Positions 28,287 through 37,337 are shown, counted from the stretch's first letter. The stretch is 64,000 nt of DNA from Ruminococcus sp. UBA7013 (GCA_002449585.1 DJXD01000068.1:1-64000); one strand, 5' to 3'. Made by a program: numbers and translations. The notes: generated by a model from the letters alone, not told the origin.

Positions 28287-28667
28287 CTAACCTCTTAAGT
28301 ATTCCATCAGATGTGTAAACCATGTTTGAATTTTAACAAAAAGATTTTGATCTTCTTCTGGAATTTCTACTACATCATCCGTCTGGATCTGGACATATTC
28401 GATCTGAGAAGGATCTATTAAATGCATTCCAAGAATATTTTCTGCATATTCCTGTACATTTTTGCTAGAAGTCTGGCCGGCGATCTGTGACTGCATCCGG
28501 ACATTTTCGCTTTGCAGATCCTGTAGCTGCTGCTGTTTTTCCGTGATTTCATTGGAAAGCTGGAGCTGCTGAACATTGCTCAGAATGACAGCTGCCAGCA
28601 GAGTAAAACAGGCAAGCGCACCTAAAATAATCTTGACAACAGAAACTTTTTTTTCTTCCTGTTCCAT
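28287..28667 (-). CDS. ftsL: FtsL-like septum formation protein
   Basis: 126 residues: a short cytoplasmic start, one membrane helix (about 9-27, IILGALACFTLLAAVIL), a coiled coil (about 30-65, Gln-rich) and the block EYAENILGMHLIDPSQIEYVQIQ seen in FtsL/FtsB (DivIC) proteins. FtsL links FtsQ and FtsB to the septal synthase. Position between rsmH (4-nt gap) and the PBP gene supports ftsL. Confidence 0.85.
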   Translation of the reverse strand: MEQEEKKVSVVKIILGALACFTLLAAVILSNVQQLQLSNEITEKQQQLQDLQSENVRMQSQIAGQTSSKNVQEYAENILGMHLIDPSQIEYVQIQTDDVVEIPEEDQNLFVKIQTWFTHLMEYLRG

Positions 28668-28671
28668 GCTG

Positions 28672-29598
28672 TCAACTCCTTTTTTCGATTACACGCAGCT
28701 TTGCGCTGTGACTTCTGTGATTCTGTTCCAATTCAGAAGCAGAAGCAGTAACGGGTTTTCTTGTGACAAGAAAGCCTTTCGGCATGCGTCCGCATACACA
28801 TTGCGGAAAATCCGGCGGACAGATACAGCCTTTACACCATTCGGAAAATTGCTGTTTTACAATTCTGTCTTCCAGAGAATGAAATGTAATTACGGCGAGT
28901 CTTCCGCCAGGTTTGAGACAATCAAAAGCGGCAGAAAGTCCAGCTTTCAGATGATTAAATTCATCATTGACAGTAATCCGAATCGCCTGAAATGTTTTTT
29001 TACAGGGATTTTTTTCTCTTCTGTATTTCTGTGGGACGGATTGCCGGATGATTTCAGCCAGCTCGCCAGTCGTGCGGATGGGAGCAGTTTCTCTTGCATG
29101 AATGATTCCGGCCGCAATACTTCCGGCAAATTTTTCTTCACCATATTGATATAAGATTGTTTTGAGATCCTGTTCATTCCAGGTATTCACAATATCAAAG
29201 GCACTTTTCCCTTCCTGACTCATGCGCATATCAAGCGGCGCATCTGCCTGGTAAGAAAATCCACGTTCGGCCTGATCAAGCTGATGAGAGGAAACACCCA
29301 GATCTAATAAAATACCGTCAGCTTCCGGAATGGATAGCGTATTCAGAACCTGACGCATCTGTGAATAATTGGCGTGAATGACTTTTGCCGGAAGAGAATT
29401 CAGCCGTTCTGTAGCAGCAGCCACAGCATCGGGGTCACGGTCGAGACCTATTAAAAGTCCCTTTTTCCCTAACAGGGAAGCGATCACACGGGAATGTCCT
29501 GCACCGCCGACAGTGCCATCAATATAGATACCATCCGGCTGAATATGCAATGCTTCCACAGTTTCATGCAGGAGCACCGGAACATGTGCGAATTCCAT
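28672..29598 (-). CDS. rsmH: 16S rRNA (cytosine-1402-N4)-methyltransferase RsmH
   Basis: 308 residues from ATG 29598, preceded by a full AAAGGAGG with 9-nt spacing. The start HVPVLLHETVEAL and YIDGTVGGAGHS (S-adenosylmethionine loop) are diagnostic, as are GILLDLGVSSHQLD, GFSYQADAPLDMRM and the C-terminal SLEDRIVKQQF. It methylates C1402 in the ribosome P site. First gene of the dcw operon; mraZ, usually just upstream, is absent. Confidence 0.96.
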   Translation of the reverse strand: MEFAHVPVLLHETVEALHIQPDGIYIDGTVGGAGHSRVIASLLGKKGLLIGLDRDPDAVAAATERLNSLPAKVIHANYSQMRQVLNTLSIPEADGILLDLGVSSHQLDQAERGFSYQADAPLDMRMSQEGKSAFDIVNTWNEQDLKTILYQYGEEKFAGSIAAGIIHARETAPIRTTGELAEIIRQSVPQKYRREKNPCKKTFQAIRITVNDEFNHLKAGLSAAFDCLKPGGRLAVITFHSLEDRIVKQQFSEWCKGCICPPDFPQCVCGRMPKGFLVTRKPVTASASELEQNHRSHSAKLRVIEKRS

Positions 29599-29680
29599 GA
29601 AGATCAGCCTCCTTTTGTTCAGGGTTCTTTTGTTCTGAGATGCAATTTTCTGTTTCTGTTTTTTTCTGCATCTTAATTTC

Positions 29681-29709
29681 ATTATAGCACATTCAGGTAA
29701 TTCAGGCAA
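29681..29709 (-). promoter_or_regulatory. Promoter of the dcw operon
   Basis: On the minus strand TTGCCT (29704-29709), a 17-nt spacer and TATAAT (29681-29686) with an extended TGC just upstream. The start would lie about 75 nt before rsmH. Confidence 0.75.
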
Positions 29710-29823
29710 TTGGATGATGCGACAAATTTTATTATAGATTAGTTCTTGATTTTGTGGATATTAGATAGCAGGCGGGAAATGTTGAAATCTGCGCTATTCT
29801 ATGCAGTGATAATGTCTTAAACG

Positions 29824-29880
29824 ATTTCGGAAAACAAATGTTTCCGGCGAAATTTGACATGATGTTTCAGAAATCGATTT
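29824..29880. other. Hairpin and palindrome in the rsmH/pncA-like intergenic region
   Basis: The 29599-30039 gap (441 bases) holds the two divergent promoters and this block. ATTTCGGAAA (29824-29833) can pair with TTTCCGGCGAAAT (29841-29853). A perfect 10-bp palindrome AAATCGATTT lies at 29871-29880, followed by a second TCGGCGAAAT. It lies about 95-150 bp upstream of the plus promoter, so a DNA operator is more likely than a leader. No regulator is recognised. The rest of the gap shows nothing else. Confidence 0.35.
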
Positions 29881-29973
29881 TCGGCGAAATAACCAAAGAT
29901 TATGATAAAATTTTATTTAGATTCATGATTATGCTGAAATTGATATAATCAGAAATAATATATCAAAAAGCTA

Positions 29974-30002
29974 TTGACAAATCAGAATTGATATGCTAAA
30001 AT
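29974..30002 (+). promoter_or_regulatory. Promoter of the NAD-salvage pair
   Basis: TTGACA (29974-29979), a 17-nt spacer and TAAAAT (29997-30002) with an extended TGC. It is about 38 nt upstream of the nicotinamidase-like ATG. Confidence 0.85.
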
Positions 30003-30039
30003 CAAAATAACATCAATCATAGACAGGAGGGATTCTGAT

Positions 30040-30648
30040 ATGAATCTGACCCCAACAGACAGCAGAATATTGCTTGATGGAAAGACGGCTCTTGTAATCG
30101 TGGATATGATTAACGGATTTCTGACCGAAGGTGTATTAGCAAGTCCCCGATCTGCCTCTGTACTTCCAGAGACGGAAACACTTCTGCATTTTTTTAAAAT
30201 GCATCATTTGCCATGTGTAGCCTTTGCAGATTGTCATGAACCTGATTGCATCGAGTTTCAGACATTTCCGCCCCACTGCATCAGAGGAAGTTCAGAAAGC
30301 AGAATTGCACCATCTTTGGAAGCAATCGGCGGATTTGTCCGGATTGAAAAGAATTCTACAAATGGATTCTTGACACCTGAATTTCAGGCATTTTTTACCC
30401 AGCATCAGGAACTGGAAAGAATCGTTGTGTGTGGCGTGTGTACAGATATTTGTGTGATGCAGTTCTGTCTCACACTGAAAACATATTGTAATCAGCAGAA
30501 TAGAAAATTAGAAATCCTGCTACCCGTGAATGCAGTGGAAACATATGATGCTCCCGGCCATGATGCTGAACAGATGCAGGCCGCCGCTTTGCAGATCATG
30601 GCTCAGGCAGGTATTCATTTAACTTCGGAGATGATATATCATGACTAA
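30040..30648 (+). CDS. Nicotinamidase-like cysteine hydrolase (isochorismatase family)
   Basis: 202 residues of the isochorismatase-like fold. The Asp-Lys-Cys triad is visible: Asp in LVIVDMINGF, Lys in RIEKNSTNGF, and Cys in VVCGVCTDICV. Nicotinamidase turns nicotinamide into nicotinate. The function is supported by the next gene, pncB, whose start overlaps by 8 nt and which uses nicotinate. GGAGG precedes the ATG. Size and motifs fit PncA-type enzymes better than isochorismatases. Confidence 0.85.
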   Translation: MNLTPTDSRILLDGKTALVIVDMINGFLTEGVLASPRSASVLPETETLLHFFKMHHLPCVAFADCHEPDCIEFQTFPPHCIRGSSESRIAPSLEAIGGFVRIEKNSTNGFLTPEFQAFFTQHQELERIVVCGVCTDICVMQFCLTLKTYCNQQNRKLEILLPVNAVETYDAPGHDAEQMQAAALQIMAQAGIHLTSEMIYHD

Positions 30649-32083
30649 TCTGGATAATAGAAATCTTAGTATGCTTGTGGATTTTTATGAATTAACAATG
30701 GGCAATGGATTTCTTGAAAATGGCCGTGGAGAAGAAATTGCTTATTTTGATATGTTTTATAGAAAAGCTCCAGATAATGCAGCTTATGCAATCTGTGCCG
30801 GGCTGGATCAGGTGATCCGCTATCTGAAAAATCTGAGTTTTTCTGAACAGGATATTGCTTATCTGAGAGGAAAAAAATTATTCTGTGAGGAATTTTTGAG
30901 CTGGCTGAAAAATTTCAAATTTTCCTGTGATGTGTGGGCTGTGCCAGAAGGAACACCAATATTCCCCTGTGAACCGATTTTGACAGTGAGAGGTTCTGCT
31001 ATGCAGGCGCAATTGATTGAAACGATGATTCTGTTAAGTATGAATCATCAGAGTTTGATTGCAACGAAAGCAAATCGGATAGTAACAGCGGCACAAGGAA
31101 GGCCTGTCATGGAATTCGGCTCTCGTCGGGCACAGGGCTATGATGGCGCAGTTTTAGGGGCAAGAGCTTCTTATATTGGCGGAGTGGCCGGAACAGCCTG
31201 CACCATAGCTGACAGAGCTTTTGGAATCCCTGCGCTTGGAACAATGGCACATAGCTTTGTTCAGCTGTTTGATACTGAACTTGATGCTTTCCGGGCATAT
31301 GCAAAAGTATATCCAGAAGATTGTACTTTGCTGGTAGATACTTACAATGTATTGCATTCCGGCGTTCCCAATGCAATCACTGTTTTCAAAGAACTGGAAG
31401 CAAATGGGCATCAGGGCAAGGGCATCCGCATCGACAGCGGAGACATGGCCTATTTATCTAAAAAAGCCAGAAAAATGCTTGATGCTGCCGGACTAGAGTA
31501 TATTAAAATTATTGCCTCTAATTCGCTGGATGAATATATTATCCGTGATCTGATCATGCAGGGCGCACAGATTGATAGTTTTGGGGTTGGTGAGAGATTA
31601 GTCACATCAAAATCAGAACCCGTATTTGGAGGGGTATATAAATTAGCGGCTGTCGAAAAAAATGGCCAGATGATCCCTAAAATCAAGATTTCAGAAAATA
31701 TTGTCAAAATTACAAATCCGGGATTTAAAACGCTCTGGAGATTATTTGATAAAGAATCTGGGAAAGCAATTGCGGATGTTTTGACACTTCATGATGAAAT
31801 CATTGATGATACACAGCCTTATGAAATTTTTGATCCTGTGCATACATACAAAAGAAAAACATTGACGGATTTCACAGCGAAAAAATTACAAGTACCGATT
31901 TTCATCAATGGCGAATGCGTTTATGAATCCCCTTCCTTGCCGGATATTCAGGCGTATTGCAGAGAACAGCTTAATACATTATGGGAAGAAACAAAGCGGT
32001 TTGAAAATCCGCAAATATATTTTGTAGATCTGTCTCAGAAATTATGGGATCTGAAACAGGATATGCTGAAAAAATATCATTGA
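30641..32083 (+). CDS. pncB: Nicotinate phosphoribosyltransferase
   Basis: 480 residues of the long bacterial type. It makes nicotinate mononucleotide from nicotinate and phosphoribosyl pyrophosphate. Typical blocks: DFYELTMGNGFLENG, EFGSRRAQGYDGAVLGARASYIGG, PALGTMAHSFVQ, GIRIDSGDMAYLSKKARKMLD and FGVGERLVTS. It forms an operon with the nicotinamidase-like gene and ends at a strong terminator. Confidence 0.95.
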   Translation: MTNLDNRNLSMLVDFYELTMGNGFLENGRGEEIAYFDMFYRKAPDNAAYAICAGLDQVIRYLKNLSFSEQDIAYLRGKKLFCEEFLSWLKNFKFSCDVWAVPEGTPIFPCEPILTVRGSAMQAQLIETMILLSMNHQSLIATKANRIVTAAQGRPVMEFGSRRAQGYDGAVLGARASYIGGVAGTACTIADRAFGIPALGTMAHSFVQLFDTELDAFRAYAKVYPEDCTLLVDTYNVLHSGVPNAITVFKELEANGHQGKGIRIDSGDMAYLSKKARKMLDAAGLEYIKIIASNSLDEYIIRDLIMQGAQIDSFGVGERLVTSKSEPVFGGVYKLAAVEKNGQMIPKIKISENIVKITNPGFKTLWRLFDKESGKAIADVLTLHDEIIDDTQPYEIFDPVHTYKRKTLTDFTAKKLQVPIFINGECVYESPSLPDIQAYCREQLNTLWEETKRFENPQIYFVDLSQKLWDLKQDMLKKYH

Positions 32084-32090
32084 AAAAAGC

Positions 32091-32125
32091 ACCTGCCTGT
32101 GAGCTTTCACATGCAGGTATTTTTA
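32091..32125 (+). terminator. pncB terminator
   Basis: ACCTGC-C-TGTGA (32091-32102) pairs with TCACA-T-GCAGGT (32107-32118) with one internal mismatch. ATTTTTAAT follows. Confidence 0.9.
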
Positions 32126-32131
32126 ATATGC

Positions 32132-32160
32132 TTGACAATTTTGAAAAGATATGTTATACT
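32132..32160 (+). promoter_or_regulatory. Strong promoter for the 66-residue protein and DUF3160 lipoprotein
   Basis: TTGACA (32132-32137), a 17-nt spacer and TATACT (32155-32160), right after the pncB terminator. Confidence 0.85.
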
Positions 32161-32231
32161 GTTGATATAAGTTTTTGCTTTAATCATGATCCCAGAATAA
32201 AAGTAATGTTCAATTGAAAAGGAGGCTATTT

Positions 32232-32432
32232 ATGGAAAAAGTATTTTTTGTAAAAAATGGTGAGCTTAGTGCCGTCAATGCGGAACTACATAAGGGAGGG
32301 AAAATCAAATATATATGCCCAGTTGCCAAATCTGTATCAATGGCTGGAGCTGGAGGTGGAGAAGCTAGTAGTACAAGCTTCGATGATGTTGTTGGAGATG
32401 TCTTTGCCTATATTGTTATTGAATATAAATAG
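32232..32432 (+). CDS. Small protein of unknown function (66 residues)
   Basis: The start is ATG 32232, with AAAGGAGG 6 nt upstream. There is no signal peptide. The middle is Gly/Ala/Ser-rich (VSMAGAGGGEASSTS) and lies between two short conserved-looking segments, KVFFVKNGELSAVN at the start and GDVFAYIVIEY at the end. The strong promoter and ribosome site suggest high expression. The gene ends 13 nt before the lipoprotein gene. I do not recognise a family with confidence; the ends weakly resemble short DUF4177-like proteins. Confidence 0.75.
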   Translation: MEKVFFVKNGELSAVNAELHKGGKIKYICPVAKSVSMAGAGGGEASSTSFDDVVGDVFAYIVIEYK

Positions 32433-32445
32433 GAGGGGATTACTT

Positions 32446-34677
32446 ATGAAGAAAGTAACGGCGTTGCTTCTTGCAATTTCTATGATGATAATAAGCGCAA
32501 GCTGTGGTAATGAATCGCTTGATGAACTGGATAGCTTAATGGATTCTCAGCCGCCGGCCGCTGACAGCAATCAGCCAGCAGAAGAATCTTCACAGGGAGA
32601 TGCGGAAACCGTTCCGGAGATCACAACTAATAATATCGTTTATATGGAAAGGCCGGTTCTTCTTGGTAGTAATTATGTACCTGAAGCGATATCACTGACA
32701 AATACCTCGATTTCTTATCAGACAGCAGATTCCAGTTTGGCCAATGTATATGAAGGCAGTTTTTACCCTTCTGAACAGGAAAAGCAATTATTGAGTCAGA
32801 ACGGCTTTGTGCTGATGGAATCTTATAATAGTGAATTCTTCCAGACTTATGAAATGAATCGCTATATGGTACGGGCGAATTATATCACAGTGGATTCTAT
32901 GATGCATACATATCATCTTTATTTTGCACATCTTCTCAAAAAGATTGAACAGGATCATCTTAGAAATGATATGCTGAATATTTCAAATCTGATGCTGCAA
33001 AAAGCACAGGAGCATTATTCCGTGCTTCAGGGAACAGAATGGGAAGATGCCGCTAAAACAGAACTTGCATTTTTTGCTGTAGGGGCTTCTTTGCTTGATT
33101 CTGGAACAAGCATTCCGGATGCAGTCGCCGCAGAAGTGAATGCAGAATTATCAGCAATTTCAAGTGCAGAGAATATCATGTATTCAGCCGTTTTCAACAA
33201 TGTGAAAGAAGATTATACCCAGTACATTCCACGGGGCTATTATGACACTTCCGAAGATCTGAAACAGTATTTCAGGGCAATGATGTGGTACGGAAGAATG
33301 GGCTTTCGTCAGGATAATGATACCCTCAATCGGGCATCTGTTCTTGTTACCCTCGGAATGCAAGGAGAAGTTTTTGAAGCTTGGGCAAAAGTCTATGCAA
33401 TTACTTCATTCTTTGCTGGTGCAGCGGATGATTTCGGATACTGCGAAATGAAACCTTTGATTGATGCTGTCTATGGAAGTGATTGCACTGTCGAAACTCT
33501 GATTGGTAATGATGCACTTTGGCAGACGTTCCAATCTGTATGCAAACAGCTTCCTGCTCCGGCAATCAATTCTGTACCTGTATATGCTGATGATTCTGAT
33601 GAAGAAAAAGAAGCCGCTCAAAAAGGATTCCGCTTTATGGGACAGCGATTTTCTATTGATGAATCTTGTTTCACACAGCTGACAGCACGTTCTGTTACGG
33701 ATAGAATCCTTCCAGATGCACTTGATTTCCCAGCAGCATTGGGATCAGATACAGCATATTCTATTCTTCAGCAGCAAGGTGCAACCAATTATCCAAATTA
33801 TGATACCCAAATGACAAAGCTGAGGGATACAATTCAGAATGCTCCGGAATCTTCCTGGACAGCAAGTTTATATTCTGCATGGATTTATACACTCAAGCCC
33901 ATGATTGAAGAAAAAAATGATTCTTATCCGCCTTTTATGCGGTCGGATGCATGGAAAAGAAAAGAGTTGCTTTCTTTTGAAGGAAGCTATGCAGAGCTGA
34001 AACATGATACCATTCTTTATTCTAAGCAAATGATGGGAGAAATGGGCGGCGGAGAAATTCCCGAATTTGATGACAGAGGTTATGTCGAAGCCGAGCCGGT
34101 GGTTTTCTCTCGTCTGAAAGCACTTGTCAGTTCGACAGCAACCGGGCTTGCTGGATATGGCATGATCAGTGATCAAAATATGCAGAATATGAATCTTCTT
34201 GCTGATATTTCTGGAAAACTGGAAGTCATTGCACAGAAAGAACTGAATGGAGAACTTCCTTCAGATGAAGAATTTGACTTGATCCGCACATTCGGAGGAC
34301 AGCTGGAACATTTCTGGGAGGAAGTCATGGATGCAGAATATCCGGAAGAATCATTCCATTCTCCGCAGGAGCATCCTGCTCCGATCATTGCAGATATTGC
34401 AACTGATCCGAATGGAATATGCCTCGAAGTCGGAACAGGAAAGCCATTTGAAATGGAAGTGATTGTAGAAGTAGATGGCGTTTTGAAAATTGCCTCAGGG
34501 CCTGTATTTTCTTTTTATCAATTTGGCTATCCGATGAATGATCGTCTGACAGATTCCAAATGGCGGCAGATGATAGGAGCGGAAGTAAATAGTATTACCA
34601 ACAGTTATGAAAAAGATCCAAATATTCAATATCCAAGTTGGTATATTGATCTGATCGGTTCTCCTGATTATTATTAA
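32446..34677 (+). CDS. DUF3160 lipoprotein
   Basis: 743 residues from ATG 32446 (AGGAGGGG upstream). A lipoprotein signal peptide ends ISASC, so the mature protein is lipid-anchored outside the membrane. An acidic, Ser/Pro-rich linker follows. The body matches DUF3160, a large helical domain, with VDSMMHTYHLYFAHLL near residue 155 and GQLEHFWEEVMDAEYPEE near the C terminus. Function is unknown. It is 13 nt downstream of the 66-residue protein and 3 nt before another exported protein. Confidence 0.82.
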   Translation: MKKVTALLLAISMMIISASCGNESLDELDSLMDSQPPAADSNQPAEESSQGDAETVPEITTNNIVYMERPVLLGSNYVPEAISLTNTSISYQTADSSLANVYEGSFYPSEQEKQLLSQNGFVLMESYNSEFFQTYEMNRYMVRANYITVDSMMHTYHLYFAHLLKKIEQDHLRNDMLNISNLMLQKAQEHYSVLQGTEWEDAAKTELAFFAVGASLLDSGTSIPDAVAAEVNAELSAISSAENIMYSAVFNNVKEDYTQYIPRGYYDTSEDLKQYFRAMMWYGRMGFRQDNDTLNRASVLVTLGMQGEVFEAWAKVYAITSFFAGAADDFGYCEMKPLIDAVYGSDCTVETLIGNDALWQTFQSVCKQLPAPAINSVPVYADDSDEEKEAAQKGFRFMGQRFSIDESCFTQLTARSVTDRILPDALDFPAALGSDTAYSILQQQGATNYPNYDTQMTKLRDTIQNAPESSWTASLYSAWIYTLKPMIEEKNDSYPPFMRSDAWKRKELLSFEGSYAELKHDTILYSKQMMGEMGGGEIPEFDDRGYVEAEPVVFSRLKALVSSTATGLAGYGMISDQNMQNMNLLADISGKLEVIAQKELNGELPSDEEFDLIRTFGGQLEHFWEEVMDAEYPEESFHSPQEHPAPIIADIATDPNGICLEVGTGKPFEMEVIVEVDGVLKIASGPVFSFYQFGYPMNDRLTDSKWRQMIGAEVNSITNSYEKDPNIQYPSWYIDLIGSPDYY

Positions 34678-34680
34678 TAC

Positions 34681-35271
34681 ATGACAAAGAAACGTGGGAT
34701 ACGTGCCGGATGTATGGTTTTGGCATTATTATTATGCTTTATTTCCTGCGGAGGGGTTCTGCCGTATCGAGCTACATTGATACGGCAGCTTCCTTCATGG
34801 GTGATTCTTTCAGAAAAACAAGAGACTATTATGATTCATGCTGAAAAGGGAGAAGAAACCATTAACATCAATCTCAAAAACGGGGAGCTTTCTTTGAATG
34901 CAGATCAGCCGCTTTATAAATCTAATCATGAATGGCTTGTAATCGATTGCATGATATTTGATATTGATCATGATCAGAATGATGAAATTCTTTTGCATGT
35001 CTGGAAAAAAGGAAGTTTTGGAGAATATCAGCCTTTCTGGAGGGAAAAAGATAATAAGACAATTTATTCTGAACATTTATTTATTTATGAATGGGATATC
35101 AGCCGGGCAGATCGTCTTGATCCAAAATGGATGTCATCTGCGATGCCTGTTACAGGAGAACAGGTGATTGCAGAAGAAAACGGAGATATTCTGATTCTTT
35201 CTCATGATGGCAATAAAACGCTATGGCGTTGGGAAGAATGGGGTCTTATTTTGGTAACAGATGAAAAATGA
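34681..35271 (+). CDS. Exported protein of unknown function
   Basis: 196 residues. A hydrophobic N-terminal segment ends LLLCFISCGG, which may be a lipobox (FISC). The soluble part has an Asp-rich turn, DIDHDQNDEILLHVW, like the calcium-type loops of FG-GAP/VCBS repeats. Aromatic residues are frequent. No clear ribosome site precedes the ATG, which lies 3 nt after the DUF3160 stop, so translation is probably coupled. Function unknown; likely works with its neighbour at the cell surface. Confidence 0.75.
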   Translation: MTKKRGIRAGCMVLALLLCFISCGGVLPYRATLIRQLPSWVILSEKQETIMIHAEKGEETININLKNGELSLNADQPLYKSNHEWLVIDCMIFDIDHDQNDEILLHVWKKGSFGEYQPFWREKDNKTIYSEHLFIYEWDISRADRLDPKWMSSAMPVTGEQVIAEENGDILILSHDGNKTLWRWEEWGLILVTDEK

Positions 35272-35282
35272 TAAAGTAATAT

Positions 35283-35308
35283 CTCCCCCATCTATAGAGA
35301 TGGGGGAG
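35283..35308. terminator. Bidirectional terminator between convergent units
   Basis: A perfect 11-bp stem CTCCCCCATCT/AGATGGGGGAG (35283-35293 with 35298-35308) with a 4-nt ATAG loop. It stands between the plus-strand exported-protein gene and the minus-strand metRS gene. T-runs are poor on both sides. Confidence 0.75.
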
Positions 35309-35315
35309 AATATAT

Positions 35316-37337
35316 TTATTCTTCTGTTTCCGTAGAAAATTGGCTTTCATGTCTGGTGAAGAAATCCGTTCTTGGCGGGAGGAATTTCAGCGGATGCTTT
35401 TCCCCGGTGAAATATGTCAGCGGTTCAAAGATATGTTCCCATGACCAGATTGTTTCATCTGTTTGTAAATATTCTCTCAATTTTTCCGTACCGAACGGCG
35501 CAAACGGATGTAATAAAATTCCAGCAATCCGGATGATATAAAACAGATTAGCCAATGTCTGTGAAAGTTCTTCTGTATTCTGTTCTTCCGGTTTGAGTGC
35601 TTTGGACATGTATTTGCTTCCGTTTCGGATATAACTATCAAGTACATAAGTACATTGATGAAATGCAAATCTTGACATATGCCGTTCATATTCAAGAACG
35701 GCTTTTTTCCCATCATTCAGGAAGCTTTCTTCCGGAACAGAATCCGGCAGGATGCCATTGAGATATTTCTGTGTTGTATAGAAAGCTGTCCGGATGATGC
35801 GATTATAGACATTGGATAATAATAAGCCGTCTTTAACTACGGGATCTGTTTCAGCAGGATCAGCAGAAGGATTGAATGGCTTCGGCATGAAGCTGACAGA
35901 TCTTTGTCCCAATCCCAAGCCAAGCCAATGCATACGGAGCTGTTCAGGGGTATAATAATTTAGAAGATCATCAGCCATGGGCGGCTTGATTTCTCCGGAG
36001 CTGGAAGCTTTTTTATCTAAGAATAAAATATGATGATTAGCAACGATCAGCGGCAGCTGTAATTCACCCTCTGGCGGATCAGCTGTTTTTGTTTCAGAAT
36101 TCTGCTGTGCCATCCACATAGCAGGTTCAGCGATGCCATAGAAATAGATATTATCCTGTCCGATGAACTGATAAACATTTGCTTTTTTACTGCACCAATA
36201 TTCCCGCCATTCTTCTCGATTATGGCCGATGCTTTCAAGATAAGTTTGTGTGAAAGAGATCGGAGCCCATAAAGATTCCGGCCACACCCAGACAGTTAAA
36301 GGATCTTCACCATTCAGAACAGGTGCAGGAACGCCCCATTCTACATTTCCAGTCAGGCGGAAGGGAACTAAAGTTTTCCCAGTTCTATAGCGGATCTGAT
36401 GTTCTGTCAGAATTCTACATGCTGTATCACAATCGGAAAGTGTCTGGAATTTGATTGTAAATGAAGGCTTTTTTGCTTCTTCGAGATATTCATGTGCAGG
36501 CATGGTATCTTTCAAGGAGAAATAAGTTTCTTCGAATTCACGTTTGACATAGATCACAGGAGGTTTCAGAAATTCATCAATCGTTTTCCAGACAACAGGG
36601 CGGATGTCTTTTCGTTTGCGGAGCATTTCAACCCAATTCTGCATTAATGTTTCATAATCACGAAGTTTAAAATACCAGTTTGTGACAGGCTTCATGACAG
36701 GCGTTTCTCCTGTCAGAGTGCTGACGGGATGGATCAGATTTTCCGGCATATACTGATGTCCAAGATCACATTCATCTGCATAGGCTTTTTCAGAAGTACA
36801 GCCTTCTACAGGACATTTTCCGATTACCTGACGGCCATTCAGGAAAACGCCAGCTTTTTCATCAAAGAATTGCATGGTTGAAAGCTGATGAAGCTGGCCT
36901 TTCTGATACAAGGATCTGAGAAACCAGTCTGTAACTTCGGCATGAATTTCTTTTGATCTGCCAAGTCCGGAAGCGGCATACAGATTCGGAGAAATGCCAT
37001 AGGCTTCCAAAGTGGATTTTTGTTTTTCATGATTATGTCTTACAAAATCTTCCAGAGAGCCGGAAAATTCACCTTTTTCAGATTTTTGCCGCCATGCTTC
37101 GGCGATTGGTGAACCATAGCAATCTGTTCCGGTAACGAAAATGACATTTTCTTTTCCAATGCGATCACGGAGGAATCTTGCGAAAGTATCGGCAAACACG
37201 AGCATACCACCGACATGACCAAAATGAAGTTCTTTATTGCCATAAGGCATGCCACCAGTAATAACGGCTTTTTCGGGGAATTCCGGTCGAGGAATTTCAA
37301 AATTCTTTGTTTCTGATTTATTTCTGTTTCTGCCCAT
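35316..37337 (-). CDS. metG: Methionyl-tRNA synthetase, variant (class I tRNA ligase family)
   Basis: 673 residues from ATG 37337 (AAAGG 10 nt upstream). Class I signature one is HFGH in PYGNKELHFGHVGG. A zinc knuckle (CPVEGC...C.LGH) matches MetRS. GNVEWGVPAP and VWVWPESLWAPISFTQTY fit the catalytic core. Signature two, normally KMSKS, reads KKASSSGE, lacking the second Lys. An extra segment (about 285-335) precedes GNVEWG. The C-terminal half has the helical anticodon-binding region but no OB-fold tRNA-binding domain. It may be the cell's MetRS or a divergent paralogue. Lies 86 nt after gltX. Confidence 0.8.
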   Translation of the reverse strand: MGRNRNKSETKNFEIPRPEFPEKAVITGGMPYGNKELHFGHVGGMLVFADTFARFLRDRIGKENVIFVTGTDCYGSPIAEAWRQKSEKGEFSGSLEDFVRHNHEKQKSTLEAYGISPNLYAASGLGRSKEIHAEVTDWFLRSLYQKGQLHQLSTMQFFDEKAGVFLNGRQVIGKCPVEGCTSEKAYADECDLGHQYMPENLIHPVSTLTGETPVMKPVTNWYFKLRDYETLMQNWVEMLRKRKDIRPVVWKTIDEFLKPPVIYVKREFEETYFSLKDTMPAHEYLEEAKKPSFTIKFQTLSDCDTACRILTEHQIRYRTGKTLVPFRLTGNVEWGVPAPVLNGEDPLTVWVWPESLWAPISFTQTYLESIGHNREEWREYWCSKKANVYQFIGQDNIYFYGIAEPAMWMAQQNSETKTADPPEGELQLPLIVANHHILFLDKKASSSGEIKPPMADDLLNYYTPEQLRMHWLGLGLGQRSVSFMPKPFNPSADPAETDPVVKDGLLLSNVYNRIIRTAFYTTQKYLNGILPDSVPEESFLNDGKKAVLEYERHMSRFAFHQCTYVLDSYIRNGSKYMSKALKPEEQNTEELSQTLANLFYIIRIAGILLHPFAPFGTEKLREYLQTDETIWSWEHIFEPLTYFTGEKHPLKFLPPRTDFFTRHESQFSTETEE

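Noticed and set aside
29710..29973. Possible NAD-type riboswitch upstream of the NAD-salvage pair
   Set aside because: The structured block lies upstream of the promoter, so it would not be transcribed with pncB; the leader itself is only about 30 nt.
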